A DNA stretch of 64,000 nucleotides from positions 62,001-126,000 of the forward strand of contig CAYRVH010000001.1 of assembly GCA_964427855.1 (NCBI GenBank). The letters run 5' to 3'. Below, piece by piece: positions 32,910 through 41,690 of this stretch. Both the position numbers and the translations under genes were made by a program. How positions within the stretch are numbered: the first letter of the stretch is position 1; each line of letters opens with the position of its first letter. The notes beneath the pieces are model-generated. The model was not told the origin of the DNA. It was given only the letters and a program-made list of their open reading frames with translations, and made no database searches. This DNA comes from JAUPKT01 sp964427855 (GTDB lineage Bacteria > Desulfobacterota > Desulfomonilia > Desulfomonilales > Desulfomonilaceae).

Positions 32910-34721
32910 TTAGTTACGATACATCGCTTTAATGAGATCGGCAAACTTTTCGTTTACGTACTTTCGCTTGACCTTCATAGTGGGGGTGACCTCTCCGTCC
33001 TCTTCGTAAAGTTTTTTCGGCACGATGGTAAATTTCTTGATCGTTTCAACGTGAGAAAGTGTTTTGTTGACTTCTTGGACCTCAGCATCGATGAGATCGA
33101 TGATTTCAGGGGCCTTTGTCAGGCTCTCATAGGTGGTGAAGGATATTTTATGATCTTGGGCGTATTGTATGACATTTTCTTCGTCTATCACGATGAGGGC
33201 AGACAGGAATTTGAGCCGATCGCCTATCACGATGGCATCGTTGATATATGGGCTGAATTTAAGCTGATTTTCAATGTTTTGGGGCGCGATGTTCTTCCCA
33301 CCAGCCGTTATGATAAGGTCTTTTTTGCGGTCTGTAATTTTGAGGTATCCTCTCTCATCCAATACGCCCACGTCCCCTGAATGGAGCCAACCGCCCTCCA
33401 GCGTCTCTGCGGTGGCCTCTGGATTACGATAATACCCCAAGAATACGTTTCCTCCGCGAACCAGTATCTCGCCATCATCGGCGATCTTCACTTCCACCCC
33501 AGGCAACGGCGGCCCGACATTCCCGAGCTCGATGTTGTCTCCTTGATGAATGCAGGTAGGGCCAGTGCCCTCAGTTTGGCCGTATACTTCCCGCAGCGGT
33601 ATCCCTATGCCATGGAAATATTTGATCACGTCGGGCGAGATGGGGGCGGCGCCGGACACAGCCAAGCGTACGCGCTCAAAACCCAGCCTCTCTCTCAACT
33701 TGTAAAGCACTGCCACATTCGCGAGGGCTCGCAGAATTTTCAGTCCTATCGGCACATTTCGACCGGAAAATTTTTTGGCTGCGTACTGCGAGCTGATTTT
33801 TGTGGCCAGGCCATACATGACTCTCTTGAACCACGTGGCGTTGGCTATTCTGATGCGAACGCCTGAATAATATTTTTCCCAGATTCTCGGCACGGCAAAC
33901 ACCACGGTCGGTGATATTTCCCGAAAATTTGCCATGACCGTGTCAGGACTCTCAGTGAAACTCACTGTGTAGCCGAAACGGAGTGGAAGAAACACGCTGA
34001 ACATGCGTTCCGCTATGTGACTCAGGGGCAGGAAAGAGAGCAGTTCATCAGAATCGCGAATGTCAAGCGCCTGTCCGATAGACCATGTTGTCCAAATGAT
34101 GTTGGCGTGCGAAAGCATGGCTCCTTTCGGAGGGCCTGTGGTTCCTGACGTGTAAATGATGAGGGCCATGCTTTGTGGATCAGTGGCATCAAGCAACTCT
34201 TGAAGCAACGACGGTTTTCCTCGATCCAGCTCTTTCCCCATGGCCAACAGCTCATCGAACGTCATTACCATAGGGTCAGAGAAATGCCTCAATCCTTTGG
34301 TATCGATAACCACTATCTTTTGCAGCTCAGGCGTCCTTTCCCTAAAAAACAGTGCTTTGTCCACCTGTTCTTCGTCTTCGGCTATGAAGATTTTTGCCTG
34401 GGAGTGACCAACAACGTATTCGCATTGTTCAGCCGAGCTGGTTGTGTAGATCCCTACGGTTACGCCCCCTGCACACATTGTGCCCATGTCAGCGAACAGC
34501 CATTCAGGTCTATTCTCTCCGATGACCGCGACTCTCTCTCCTCTCTTGAGACCGAGGGCTACCAGACCCAAGCACGCGTATCGAGTACTGGACAGATAAT
34601 CGCCCCACGTAATGTCTCTCCATATACCTAAATACTTATGCCTTAGAGCCACTTTGTCGGGGTGCTGAGCAGCGCGTTTTACAAACATTTGCGGTATCGT
34701 GAGGTTCTCGTACTGTGTCAT
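32910..34721 (-). CDS. long-chain-type AMP-forming acyl-CoA synthetase
   Basis: A 603-residue ligase activating a carboxylic acid to its CoA thioester at the expense of ATP. Motifs: P-loop IIYTSGTTGPPKGAMLSH, LSFLPLSHIAER, YGQTEGTGP, LHSGDVGVLDERGYLKITDRKKDLIITAGGKNIAP and the C-terminal Lys region TPTMKVKRKYV. It belongs to the FAA1/FadD15-like branch. It is the last gene of the livMHKGF set, 28 bases after livF, so its substrate is probably the acid taken up by that transporter; fatty, branched or aromatic acids are all possible. Related gene sets are frequent in deltaproteobacteria. Confidence 0.93.
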   Translation of the reverse strand: MTQYENLTIPQMFVKRAAQHPDKVALRHKYLGIWRDITWGDYLSSTRYACLGLVALGLKRGERVAVIGENRPEWLFADMGTMCAGGVTVGIYTTSSAEQCEYVVGHSQAKIFIAEDEEQVDKALFFRERTPELQKIVVIDTKGLRHFSDPMVMTFDELLAMGKELDRGKPSLLQELLDATDPQSMALIIYTSGTTGPPKGAMLSHANIIWTTWSIGQALDIRDSDELLSFLPLSHIAERMFSVFLPLRFGYTVSFTESPDTVMANFREISPTVVFAVPRIWEKYYSGVRIRIANATWFKRVMYGLATKISSQYAAKKFSGRNVPIGLKILRALANVAVLYKLRERLGFERVRLAVSGAAPISPDVIKYFHGIGIPLREVYGQTEGTGPTCIHQGDNIELGNVGPPLPGVEVKIADDGEILVRGGNVFLGYYRNPEATAETLEGGWLHSGDVGVLDERGYLKITDRKKDLIITAGGKNIAPQNIENQLKFSPYINDAIVIGDRLKFLSALIVIDEENVIQYAQDHKISFTTYESLTKAPEIIDLIDAEVQEVNKTLSHVETIKKFTIVPKKLYEEDGEVTPTMKVKRKYVNEKFADLIKAMYRN

Positions 34722-34749
34722 AGTGTTATTCCACGAACGTCTTTCGGTC

Positions 34750-35517
34750 TTAACGCCACCTTTTTTTCCGCTTGTAGCGTTGATAGCCCTTTACGGACGT
34801 TTCCTTTTTCATGCCGAGGTAGAACTCCTGCACGTCTTCGTTCTGCATAAGTTTTTCGGGCGTGCCCTCCAGCACTATCCTCCCTGTCTCCATGATGAAG
34901 GCATGGTGGCAGACGCTGAGCGCTTTTTTTGCATTTTGTTCCACCAGGAGTATGGTAGTACCTGCCTGATTAATTGTCTTAATGATGTCGAATATTTCTG
35001 TGACTAGGATCGGCGAAAGCCCCAAAGACGGCTCATCAAGAATCATCAGTTCAGGATTAGACATGAGCGCTCTGCCAATGGCGAGCATTTGTTGTTCGCC
35101 TCCGGAAAGAGTCCCCGCCTGCTGCTTGAGCCGATCTTTGAGAAGAGGGAAATAAGTGAAAACCCTTTCCATATCCTCTCGTATGCGACCGTCCGTACGT
35201 GTGTATGCGCCCATAAGCAGATTTTCTTTGAGAGTGAGCTCAGGGAACACTTCACGACCTTCGGGCACATACGCGATGCCCATAGGCACGATGCGCTCGG
35301 TTTTCATGCCGTCGATACGGCGTCCCTTGAACCAAATGGTCCCTTTTTCGGGCTGGTCGTCGAGATAGCCCATAATGGTTTTCAACGTGGTGCTTTTCCC
35401 CGCGCCGTTTGCCCCGAGAATGGCCCTTATCTCCCCTTTTTCTACGGCGAGAGACAGACCACGGACCACCATGATTTTGCCGTAATAGATTTCAATATTC
35501 TTTGTTTCAAGCAGCAT
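34750..35517 (-). CDS. livF: branched-chain amino acid-type ABC transporter ATPase LivF, copy 1
   Basis: A 255-residue ATPase: Walker A GANGAGKSTT, VPEGREVFPELTLKENLLMGAYTR (LivF-typical), signature LSGGEQQMLAIGRALM, Walker B LMILDEPSLGLSP, switch LLVEQNAKKAL. Compared with the second LivF here (234 residues) it has a basic C-terminal tail of about 20 residues (GYQRYKRKKRWR), a feature I associate with LivF proteins found beside acyl-CoA ligases. It pairs with LivG to energise the LivHM channel. Confidence 0.93.
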   Translation of the reverse strand: MLLETKNIEIYYGKIMVVRGLSLAVEKGEIRAILGANGAGKSTTLKTIMGYLDDQPEKGTIWFKGRRIDGMKTERIVPMGIAYVPEGREVFPELTLKENLLMGAYTRTDGRIREDMERVFTYFPLLKDRLKQQAGTLSGGEQQMLAIGRALMSNPELMILDEPSLGLSPILVTEIFDIIKTINQAGTTILLVEQNAKKALSVCHHAFIMETGRIVLEGTPEKLMQNEDVQEFYLGMKKETSVKGYQRYKRKKRWR

Positions 35518-35561
35518 GCGAATCGCCGTTCCAAAAGATGTGGCGACGTATCGTCGCTAAA

Positions 35562-36332
35562 TCAATCCTTTCCAAGGTAGGCTTCCAGCACCTCCGGATG
35601 CCGCTGCACCGCTGAAGGCGGTCCCTGAGCCAATTTAACGCCGAAGTTCAACGCCATGACTTCGTCCGAAACATCCATGACCAGGTTCATATCATGCTCC
35701 ACCATGAGGATGGTGATCTGAAAATCATCCCTGATGTCACGGATCCAAAACATCATGTCCTGCTTTTCTTCCTGATTCATGCCGGCGGTAGGTTCATCCA
35801 GCAAGAGCAACTTGGGCTCGAGAGCCAAGGCTCGCCCGAGTTCCACCAGCTTTCTGATCCCGTAGGGGAGAGCGCCCACGGGAATGTCCCGGGAGGCCTC
35901 CAACTCCAAAAATTCGATAATGCGTTCAACTCTTTCCCGGTGCTCACATTCCTCCCTGGCTACCCTTGATCTCCTGCCCAAGAAAAACGCCCCGGAAAGT
36001 ATGCCTGTCTTCATGTGGATATGACGACCAAGCAGCAAATTGTCCATGGTCGTAAGGTGGGTAAACAACTCTATGTTTTGAAAGGTGCGGGCTATTCCAT
36101 ATTTGGCCGCCTGATATGGTTTCAGGCCGACCATATCTTTTCCGTCAAATACGATACGACCTTGAGAGGGTCTGTAAATACCGGTTATGCAATTGAAGAT
36201 GGTCGTCTTGCCCGCTCCATTGGGACCGATGATCGAAAATATGGTTTTCTCGGGGACGCTCATTGACACGCCATTGAGCGCGGCAAGTCCGCCGAAGGAA
36301 ATACTTAAATCTTCTATGGAGAGTATGCTCAT
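35562..36332 (-). CDS. livG: branched-chain amino acid-type ABC transporter ATPase LivG, copy 1
   Basis: A 256-residue ATPase: LSISFGGLAALNGVSMSV, Walker A GPNGAGKTTIFNCITG, GIARTFQNIELFTHLTTMDN, degenerate signature LPYGIRKLVELGRAL, Walker B LLLDEPTAGMNQEE, MVEHDMNLVM. Ends YLGKD as typical LivG. The ATG at 36332 follows GAGGTGG by about 12 bases; the longer frame from 36416 overlaps the end of livK and is rejected. Confidence 0.93.
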   Translation of the reverse strand: MSILSIEDLSISFGGLAALNGVSMSVPEKTIFSIIGPNGAGKTTIFNCITGIYRPSQGRIVFDGKDMVGLKPYQAAKYGIARTFQNIELFTHLTTMDNLLLGRHIHMKTGILSGAFFLGRRSRVAREECEHRERVERIIEFLELEASRDIPVGALPYGIRKLVELGRALALEPKLLLLDEPTAGMNQEEKQDMMFWIRDIRDDFQITILMVEHDMNLVMDVSDEVMALNFGVKLAQGPPSAVQRHPEVLEAYLGKD

Positions 36333-36416
36333 AATTGTATAAAACCACCTCAATATTGACGCGGATGAACGAGGCCGCTCCCCGCAATAGTCGCGAGGAG
36401 CGGCGTCGCTTGTCAT

Positions 36417-37598
36417 TTATTGTCTGGTTAACCAGTCAGTCATTCGGATTGTTGTTCCACCGTCCCCGCATTTACCGATGTAAATGGACCTGTTGCCCTG
36501 GTGATCTTCAGGGGTAAACGTGCAATCGTGTCCGAGCCAATTGTTCCAGTTTCTAATGCTCTCCATGGCCTTTACAAAAGAGTCTGGAGTAAGATCTTTG
36601 CCGGCTCTTCGCAATCCTTCCACCATGGGTTCCGCAAAGAAAAAACCCGCCAGGAAGAAAATGCCCGTGTTTTGTTCCTTGGGCGCGTACTTTTTCTGAG
36701 CCTCCATATACTGAGCGACCAGTGGACTGTCCCAGTTCAATAAGTTTGCAAAGACAACGTCCTTCCACAAACCTTTCGTGATATTGAACATCATGGGGGC
36801 GTCGGAAAGTGTGGATGTGGCTATCCATTGGGGCTGGAAACCAGCGGCTTTCGCTGTCTGCAACATGATGGCCGCATGCTTGGGCAAGATCCACATGATA
36901 ACGGCTTCGGCCCCGCTTTCCTTGAGCTTCAAGGCATGAGTCTTGAGGTCCGTATCCGCGACCTCGACAGGCACGGTACTGACGAACTGCATTCCCTTCT
37001 GATCCAAGTATTCCTTTGCTCCTTCCAAGCCTTCTTTCCCGTAATCATCATTTTGGTAGAAGAAACCTATCTTTTTTAGTCCCATTTGTTCGACTGCATA
37101 CTTGGTGAGAAGATACGCCTCGTCTTTATACAGGGGATAGACGCCGAAGAGATATCGTTGAAGCGGCTTGGTCCAATGGATCGTTCCAGTGGCTGGACCG
37201 ACCCACGGTACTTTATTCTCCATGAGATAATCTCGAACAGCCATGCCGGACGCCGTGCCGACTCCACCCACTATGCCGAAGACGCCAATGTTTTCTACGA
37301 ATTCTTTGGCGATAGCTTTCGTTTTGGCTGGCTGATATGCGTCGTCGCGCAGCACGTATTTCAACTTGCGGCCGTTTATCCCTCCTTGGTCGTTAATGAG
37401 TTCGAAAAAGACGGCAGTACCTCTGCCCACTGCTCCCCACAACGCTGCCGGGCCAGTCTGAGGACCCCACTGACCAATGACCACCTCGGTGTCGGTCACG
37501 CCCCGCACTTTGTCCGCACAATGCGCCATTCCCACGAATCCGACAAGGACGAGCGCGCTCACAAGCAACAATAACCACGATCTTTGCTCACTCTTCAT
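36417..37598 (-). CDS. livK: Liv-type periplasmic substrate-binding protein, copy 1
   Basis: A 393-residue type I periplasmic binding protein with a signal peptide ending near MAHCA. Features: TDTEVVIGQWGPQTGPAALWGAV, FELINDQGGINGRKLKYVLRDD, GTASGMAVRDYLMENKVPWVGPATG, IGFFYQNDDYGKEGLEGAK and a C-terminal Trp-rich lobe (RNWNNWLGHDCTFTPEDHQG). AAGGAGG precedes the ATG. Its position between the permease genes and livGF shows it serves this transporter. The binding pocket cannot be read from sequence, so the substrate is open. Confidence 0.92.
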   Translation of the reverse strand: MKSEQRSWLLLLVSALVLVGFVGMAHCADKVRGVTDTEVVIGQWGPQTGPAALWGAVGRGTAVFFELINDQGGINGRKLKYVLRDDAYQPAKTKAIAKEFVENIGVFGIVGGVGTASGMAVRDYLMENKVPWVGPATGTIHWTKPLQRYLFGVYPLYKDEAYLLTKYAVEQMGLKKIGFFYQNDDYGKEGLEGAKEYLDQKGMQFVSTVPVEVADTDLKTHALKLKESGAEAVIMWILPKHAAIMLQTAKAAGFQPQWIATSTLSDAPMMFNITKGLWKDVVFANLLNWDSPLVAQYMEAQKKYAPKEQNTGIFFLAGFFFAEPMVEGLRRAGKDLTPDSFVKAMESIRNWNNWLGHDCTFTPEDHQGNRSIYIGKCGDGGTTIRMTDWLTRQ

Positions 37599-37733
37599 CT
37601 TTTACGACCTCCTTGTGCTTCAAGACGTTTTGCAAAAGCCGTGAGCCGTCTTCAGAGAGACAAGAAAGCGAAACGACGTCACACGCTTGCGTTATCCGAA
37701 AACCTCGCGAACACGCTGGACTGCGTTCGGACG

Positions 37734-38201
37734 TTATCCTTTGAACCATCTTTCGGCTTCCTTGAGGAACGTAAACACCCGGACCTGGATCAAGTCCTTG
37801 GCGTCATGTCCTGCCAGCCTGACCGTTACCTGCACTAACGCAATCTTTTGGACGTTCGGAAGGGAAACCGTATCGTCATTGTCACGGATTTCTAAGACGC
37901 CGTCAATCTTATAGTCTTTGAGCATTGCCGGATTTTTTCGCACCATTTCTTCAAAAAACGGGTACGAATAAGCCTTTTTGAACTCGGAAGAAGGCGCCAA
38001 CAATTCCCACACCTTTTGGACATCGCCCTGTTTTTCTGATCGGAAGTATGCATGAACAGTTTCCAAAAGATCGGCTTTCTCGTCGGCGTAGGCAATGCCT
38101 GCACACGTAACCAGCATTGCAATAGGAGCGAGAGCGGCTAATAATCGTAAATTGACGGCCCAGACGCCGCCGGCTGCAGAAGGAGACTCGCGTCGTACCA
38201 T
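37734..38201 (-). CDS. secreted NTF2-like/DUF4864-like small protein within the liv operon
   Basis: A 155-residue protein with an N-terminal hydrophobic signal (NLRLLAALAPIAMLVTCAGIAYA) and a mature domain LLETVHAYFRSEKQGDVQKVWELLAPSSEFKKAYSYPFFEEMVRK, a helix pattern of NTF2/SnoaL-like folds, ending in beta strands (LVQVTVRLAGHD, VRVFTFLKEAERWFKG). I do not recognise a precise family. The ATG at 38201 lies 5 bases after the livH stop with GGAAAG upstream, so it is probably co-translated. It may be a periplasmic accessory binding protein for the transported acid; that is inference only. Confidence 0.75.
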   Translation of the reverse strand: MVRRESPSAAGGVWAVNLRLLAALAPIAMLVTCAGIAYADEKADLLETVHAYFRSEKQGDVQKVWELLAPSSEFKKAYSYPFFEEMVRKNPAMLKDYKIDGVLEIRDNDDTVSLPNVQKIALVQVTVRLAGHDAKDLIQVRVFTFLKEAERWFKG

Positions 38202-38206
38202 CTCGG

Positions 38207-39085
38207 TCAGACTTTCCTTTCGAAGTGCCGGACGAAAAGCCCCGAGGGTCTTACACAAAGGATCAAAACGATAACAAGAAATGCCACGACAGACTTGAAA
38301 GACAACGAGACATATCCGCCGAAAAAGTTTTCGATCAACCCCAGAATGTACCCTCCAAAGGCGGCGCCAGGCAGGCTTGTCATGCCCCCGAGCACAGCGC
38401 CCGCGAAACCCTTGAGCATGGGGTCGAGCATCATGTTTGGGTCGAGGGTTGCTATCGGCGCGATGAGCATGCCAGCGACTGCGCCTGTCGCTGAACTAAG
38501 GCCCCATGTGAGCGACAGTATCCTGCGAGTCGGAATTCCCATAGCCTTGGCTGCGAAATGATTCTGTTGCACGGCTTTCATGGCTGTGCCGAGCTTTGTG
38601 AACCTGAAAAACAAAAACAGAAGAAACATAACCGTAAGGCTAATCACAAAAGTCCAAAAGTTGATCTCGGTGACGGTGACGCCGAAGCGGCTATACCCTG
38701 AATACTCAGAAAAAGGCACAGGAAACGGATTCTGATTAGCGCCCCATTTCCAGCCCGCGATCCCATAAAGGATCATTTCCGCGCCTAATGTAATGACGAT
38801 GAGGCCAAGAACGCTCGGTTCTTTTGCCGGCCGCAGAAACGCAACTTCGAGCGCGACGCCGAGGAAAAACGCAAATAGAATAGTCGCCGCAGCCGCGGTC
38901 CAGAAATTGACGCCGTAGCCCGATACGAGTGTATAAGCTATAAAGGTCGATACCATAGCCATCTCTCCTTGAGCGAAGTTTGGGACCTCTGACGTCTTGT
39001 AGATAATGACCATCGCCAGCGCGACTAAAGCATAACAAGCTCCTATGGAAAGCCCCCCGATGATGAGGTCGAAAAAGAAGTTCAT
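38207..39085 (-). CDS. livH: branched-chain amino acid-type ABC permease LivH, copy 1
   Basis: A 292-residue inner-membrane permease with about eight spans: GGLSIGACYALVALAMVIIYKTSEVPNFAQGEMAMVS (LivH N-terminal signature), the EAA-like loop KAMGIPTRRILSLTWGLSSATGAVAGML, and GFAGAVLGGMTSLPGAAFGGYILGLIENFFGGY. GGAGTGGAG precedes the ATG. Follows livM by 56 bases, an order (livM before livH) different from the second system in this window. Confidence 0.93.
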   Translation of the reverse strand: MNFFFDLIIGGLSIGACYALVALAMVIIYKTSEVPNFAQGEMAMVSTFIAYTLVSGYGVNFWTAAAATILFAFFLGVALEVAFLRPAKEPSVLGLIVITLGAEMILYGIAGWKWGANQNPFPVPFSEYSGYSRFGVTVTEINFWTFVISLTVMFLLFLFFRFTKLGTAMKAVQQNHFAAKAMGIPTRRILSLTWGLSSATGAVAGMLIAPIATLDPNMMLDPMLKGFAGAVLGGMTSLPGAAFGGYILGLIENFFGGYVSLSFKSVVAFLVIVLILCVRPSGLFVRHFERKV

Positions 39086-39141
39086 CGTACGTTACTCCAC
39101 TCCGACATCCGCCGCTTCGTCACAAAGCTGCATACTCGGGC

Positions 39142-40191
39142 CTAAAAGGGCCACATTGTCCAATATCTCTTGCATCTCAAATAGATGCCGTTCATCCCCA
39201 GCGGCTCGAATATGACGATGGCTATCATAATGAGTCCAAAGACGATGCTCTGAATATTGGCGAGCCCTTCCGGGGTGAAATATTTGTTGGATAACGACAA
39301 GAGAGCAGGCCCAAGAATCGGAGCTTCCTGCACAACTTGAAGCTTGATTTGTAGATAGGTCAGAAGCACTGCTCCGAGGATGGAACCCATCACCGAACCA
39401 AGCCCGCCAACGATGACCATTGCAAGAAATGTGATCGAGAGCACGAGATTGAACGTGCCTGTGCTGACATGTTCGAGCGCAAAGGCCATCAAAGCGCCGC
39501 CTATACCTGTATAGAAGGCGCTGACCGCAAAAGAAAGCGTCTTGAACAAACTGATGTTGATCCCAACGGCCTCAGCCGCGAATTCACTGTCTCTGATCGC
39601 GACGAATGCCCGCCCCACTCTGGTTTTCATGAGTTTGATCGCGGCGACGGCAAGGATCACGGTCACCGTCATGATCACCATATATTGCTGCGTGCCGGTC
39701 TGTATAAGAAAGGGTCCAATGGACATCTTTGGCGCTTCGATGCCCATGTGGCCTCCTGCGTAATCCCAATGACTTATCACTTGCGTCACGGCCATACCAA
39801 AGGCCAAGGTTGCGATGGCAAGATACGGCCCTTCCAACCGCAAAGAGGGCAGTCCCAACAGCAAGCCGAAAAAGGCCGCAATGAATCCAGCTACGGGCAA
39901 CGCCACAATGAACGGCATGCCGGCCTTTGCCATGAGCAAGACGCAGGAATACGCCCCGATTGCGAAAAACCCTGCATGGCCAAGAGATATCTGACCCGTG
40001 TACCCCACAAGGATATTCAAGCCAATGGCCACGATGGCATGTATTGCCATGAGGTTTATGAGGTAAAGAGCATAATCGCCCACAAAAAAAGGTACAGCGA
40101 CAATACAAAGCAATAAAAAGAGTGTTCCTACGAGGACGGTGGTGGACTTACAGAGCTGTATATCCTCATAGTAGTCTCTTTTCATGTCCAT
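39142..40191 (-). CDS. livM: branched-chain amino acid-type ABC permease LivM, copy 1
   Basis: A 349-residue permease with about nine or ten spans: LNILVGYTGQISLGHAGFFAIGAYS, SLRLEGPYLAIATLAFGMAV, the coupling loop AFVAIRDSEFAAEAVGINISLFKTLSFAVSAFYTGIGGAL and VIVGGLGSVMGSILGAVLLTYL. It heads the leftward liv-fadD operon, with a TTGACA/TATGAG promoter about 200 bases upstream. An ATG two codons downstream (40185) is an alternative start. Confidence 0.93.
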   Translation of the reverse strand: MDMKRDYYEDIQLCKSTTVLVGTLFLLLCIVAVPFFVGDYALYLINLMAIHAIVAIGLNILVGYTGQISLGHAGFFAIGAYSCVLLMAKAGMPFIVALPVAGFIAAFFGLLLGLPSLRLEGPYLAIATLAFGMAVTQVISHWDYAGGHMGIEAPKMSIGPFLIQTGTQQYMVIMTVTVILAVAAIKLMKTRVGRAFVAIRDSEFAAEAVGINISLFKTLSFAVSAFYTGIGGALMAFALEHVSTGTFNLVLSITFLAMVIVGGLGSVMGSILGAVLLTYLQIKLQVVQEAPILGPALLSLSNKYFTPEGLANIQSIVFGLIMIAIVIFEPLGMNGIYLRCKRYWTMWPF

Positions 40192-40393
40192 GCTAATATC
40201 CCCTTGGACTTATCTGAGTTGTTTATTGCGAAGCCATCGACGCGGCGACTCTTCCGATGAGATTGCCATACCGGCTTCCCTGGAACCCAAGGAAATGCCC
40301 TGTAATCCCAATGTGTTCGCTTTTGCTATCCCTTCGATGGGTGTTGTCGCTGGAACAACCAGCATGTATGTTGTGATTCGGTAGGCGTGTTCT

Positions 40394-40422
40394 CTCATAC
40401 CATCCAAGAAAGATCTTGTCAA
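40394..40422 (-). promoter_or_regulatory. candidate promoter of livM-livH-livK-livG-livF-fadD operon
   Basis: Minus strand TTGACA (40422-40417), 17-bp spacer, TATGAG (40399-40394). The leader of about 195 bases includes a small hairpin GTTGT-N7-ACAAC (about 40348-40365) that could be regulatory. The remainder of 40192-40614 has no assignable gene; a 70-codon minus frame there lacks support. Confidence 0.55.
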
Positions 40423-40614
40423 CGAAAGAGTATGGAAGATGCTCTTAGGATCGTGCTGTGGGTTGCGGCCTTAGGAGCGCTTCCCCCGCTCCGCGTCTTA
40501 GAAAACGGCCGTCAATTGACTTCGTCGTCGCGTGAATGGCGCCGCACCTTTCGCTGCATGAATGACGGTGTAAGAGCGTCTCCGCCGAACTCGCGGGACC
40601 CTTTATAACGGGGA

Positions 40615-41298
40615 TCAAGACGAATACTTTTGAAGAAGGCGCATAAGAGCTTCACCTTGCGGGGAGACCTGGCCGCCCTTTTTGAAAAAGATGTCAACAA
40701 TTGAAAGGTCGGACCCGTAGTAGAGCTCGTTGGCTTCCCAGTCAGGTTCAAGCACGGTGCCTTTCAGAGAGATGCCGATATAGAGTCCTTTGGCTCTGGA
40801 ATACGACAAGATAGCAGCATTGAGCTGGAAATCCGTCTGAGCAGAAGCATCTCTGCCGATGGGGCCTGCTGCGACCGACGCATCCGCGCCTATGGTAAAT
40901 TTATCTCGGAAGAGGTTTTTCAAACTTACGTCATTGAGGACTAAGAGGAGGAGATCAACCGACTGAACGCCGAATTGCCAGCCAAAACTCCCTCCATAAA
41001 GCGTAAGAAAGACCGGCGGACTCCAACTGCCTTCTTGTGGGTCTCGTCGCATGACGACGCCCTTGCCATACTGGCCGCCCACGCCCATGCCGGCTTTTAT
41101 GACCGAGGGAAACAAAATGACTGCGCGACTGCGTTTGAGAAGGTCTTTTGGGACGGATGAGTCCGGAGCAGTCATCATGTCAGAGACCATGGCAATGCAT
41201 TGAGAGAGCCGGTGTTCCAATTCTGTGGATTGGCCGCAGGGGCTCTGAACCGCCATAGCTAACAATAACAGCCCAGACAAGACGAGCTTGAAATGCAT
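40615..41298 (-). CDS. SYLF/Ysc84-domain lipid-binding protein
   Basis: A 227-residue exported protein with a signal peptide (MHFKLVLSGLLLLAMAVQSPCGQS; the Cys is not in a convincing lipobox). The SYLF domain spans about 45-225: SRAVILFPSVIKAGMGVGGQYGKGVVMRR, PVFLTLYGGSFGWQFGVQSVDLLLLVLND, KFTIGADASVAAGPIGRDASAQTD, ILSYSRAKGLYIGISLKGTVLEPD. Family members bind phosphoinositides or phospholipids; the bacterial role is not settled. It is divergent from the second liv operon. A TTGAGA-N13-TCTCAA-type inverted repeat lies upstream near 41365-41390. Confidence 0.9.
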   Translation of the reverse strand: MHFKLVLSGLLLLAMAVQSPCGQSTELEHRLSQCIAMVSDMMTAPDSSVPKDLLKRSRAVILFPSVIKAGMGVGGQYGKGVVMRRDPQEGSWSPPVFLTLYGGSFGWQFGVQSVDLLLLVLNDVSLKNLFRDKFTIGADASVAAGPIGRDASAQTDFQLNAAILSYSRAKGLYIGISLKGTVLEPDWEANELYYGSDLSIVDIFFKKGGQVSPQGEALMRLLQKYSS

Positions 41299-41599
41299 TC
41301 GACACTCTCCGAGTTCAGATGAGCGAAAAGTTGATTGCGCTTTTCGCTTTATGGTTTCATCTTGAGACTATAGTTTTTCTCAAAGTTTATCACGGCATAG
41401 TTTTACCTGGCTCTCAATGAAGCCTCGCTGGCCTTTTTATCCTTAAGAGGCGTTGAAGGCCACGAAGCGCTCTCAGTTCCTCGCCACCACGCAGAGAGGC
41501 CGTCGGCGAATTCGCGGTTTTGTGCGAATGCTGGTATAACTTGAACTTACCTCTTCCCACAACGTGAAACAAAACCCCACAACTGTGCATGAATTTTTG

Positions 41600-41628
41600 T
41601 TGACAGACAAGACAGGCGGGCATAAGTA
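41600..41628 (+). promoter_or_regulatory. candidate promoter of second livKHMGF operon
   Basis: TTGACA (41600-41605), 17-bp spacer, TAAGTA (41623-41628). The -10 is poor, so an activator may be needed. The remainder of the divergent space 41299-41599 shows only the inverted repeat near 41365-41390. Confidence 0.35.
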
Positions 41629-41690
41629 TCACCAGTGAAATAATATGCCGTGTTTATGTTCCAACCGTTTCAGCAGGAGAGGAGCCTCTG

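Noticed and set aside
40210..40422. 70-codon minus-strand frame upstream of livM
   Set aside because: It begins within the candidate livM promoter, has no ribosome-binding site I can see and no recognisable family.
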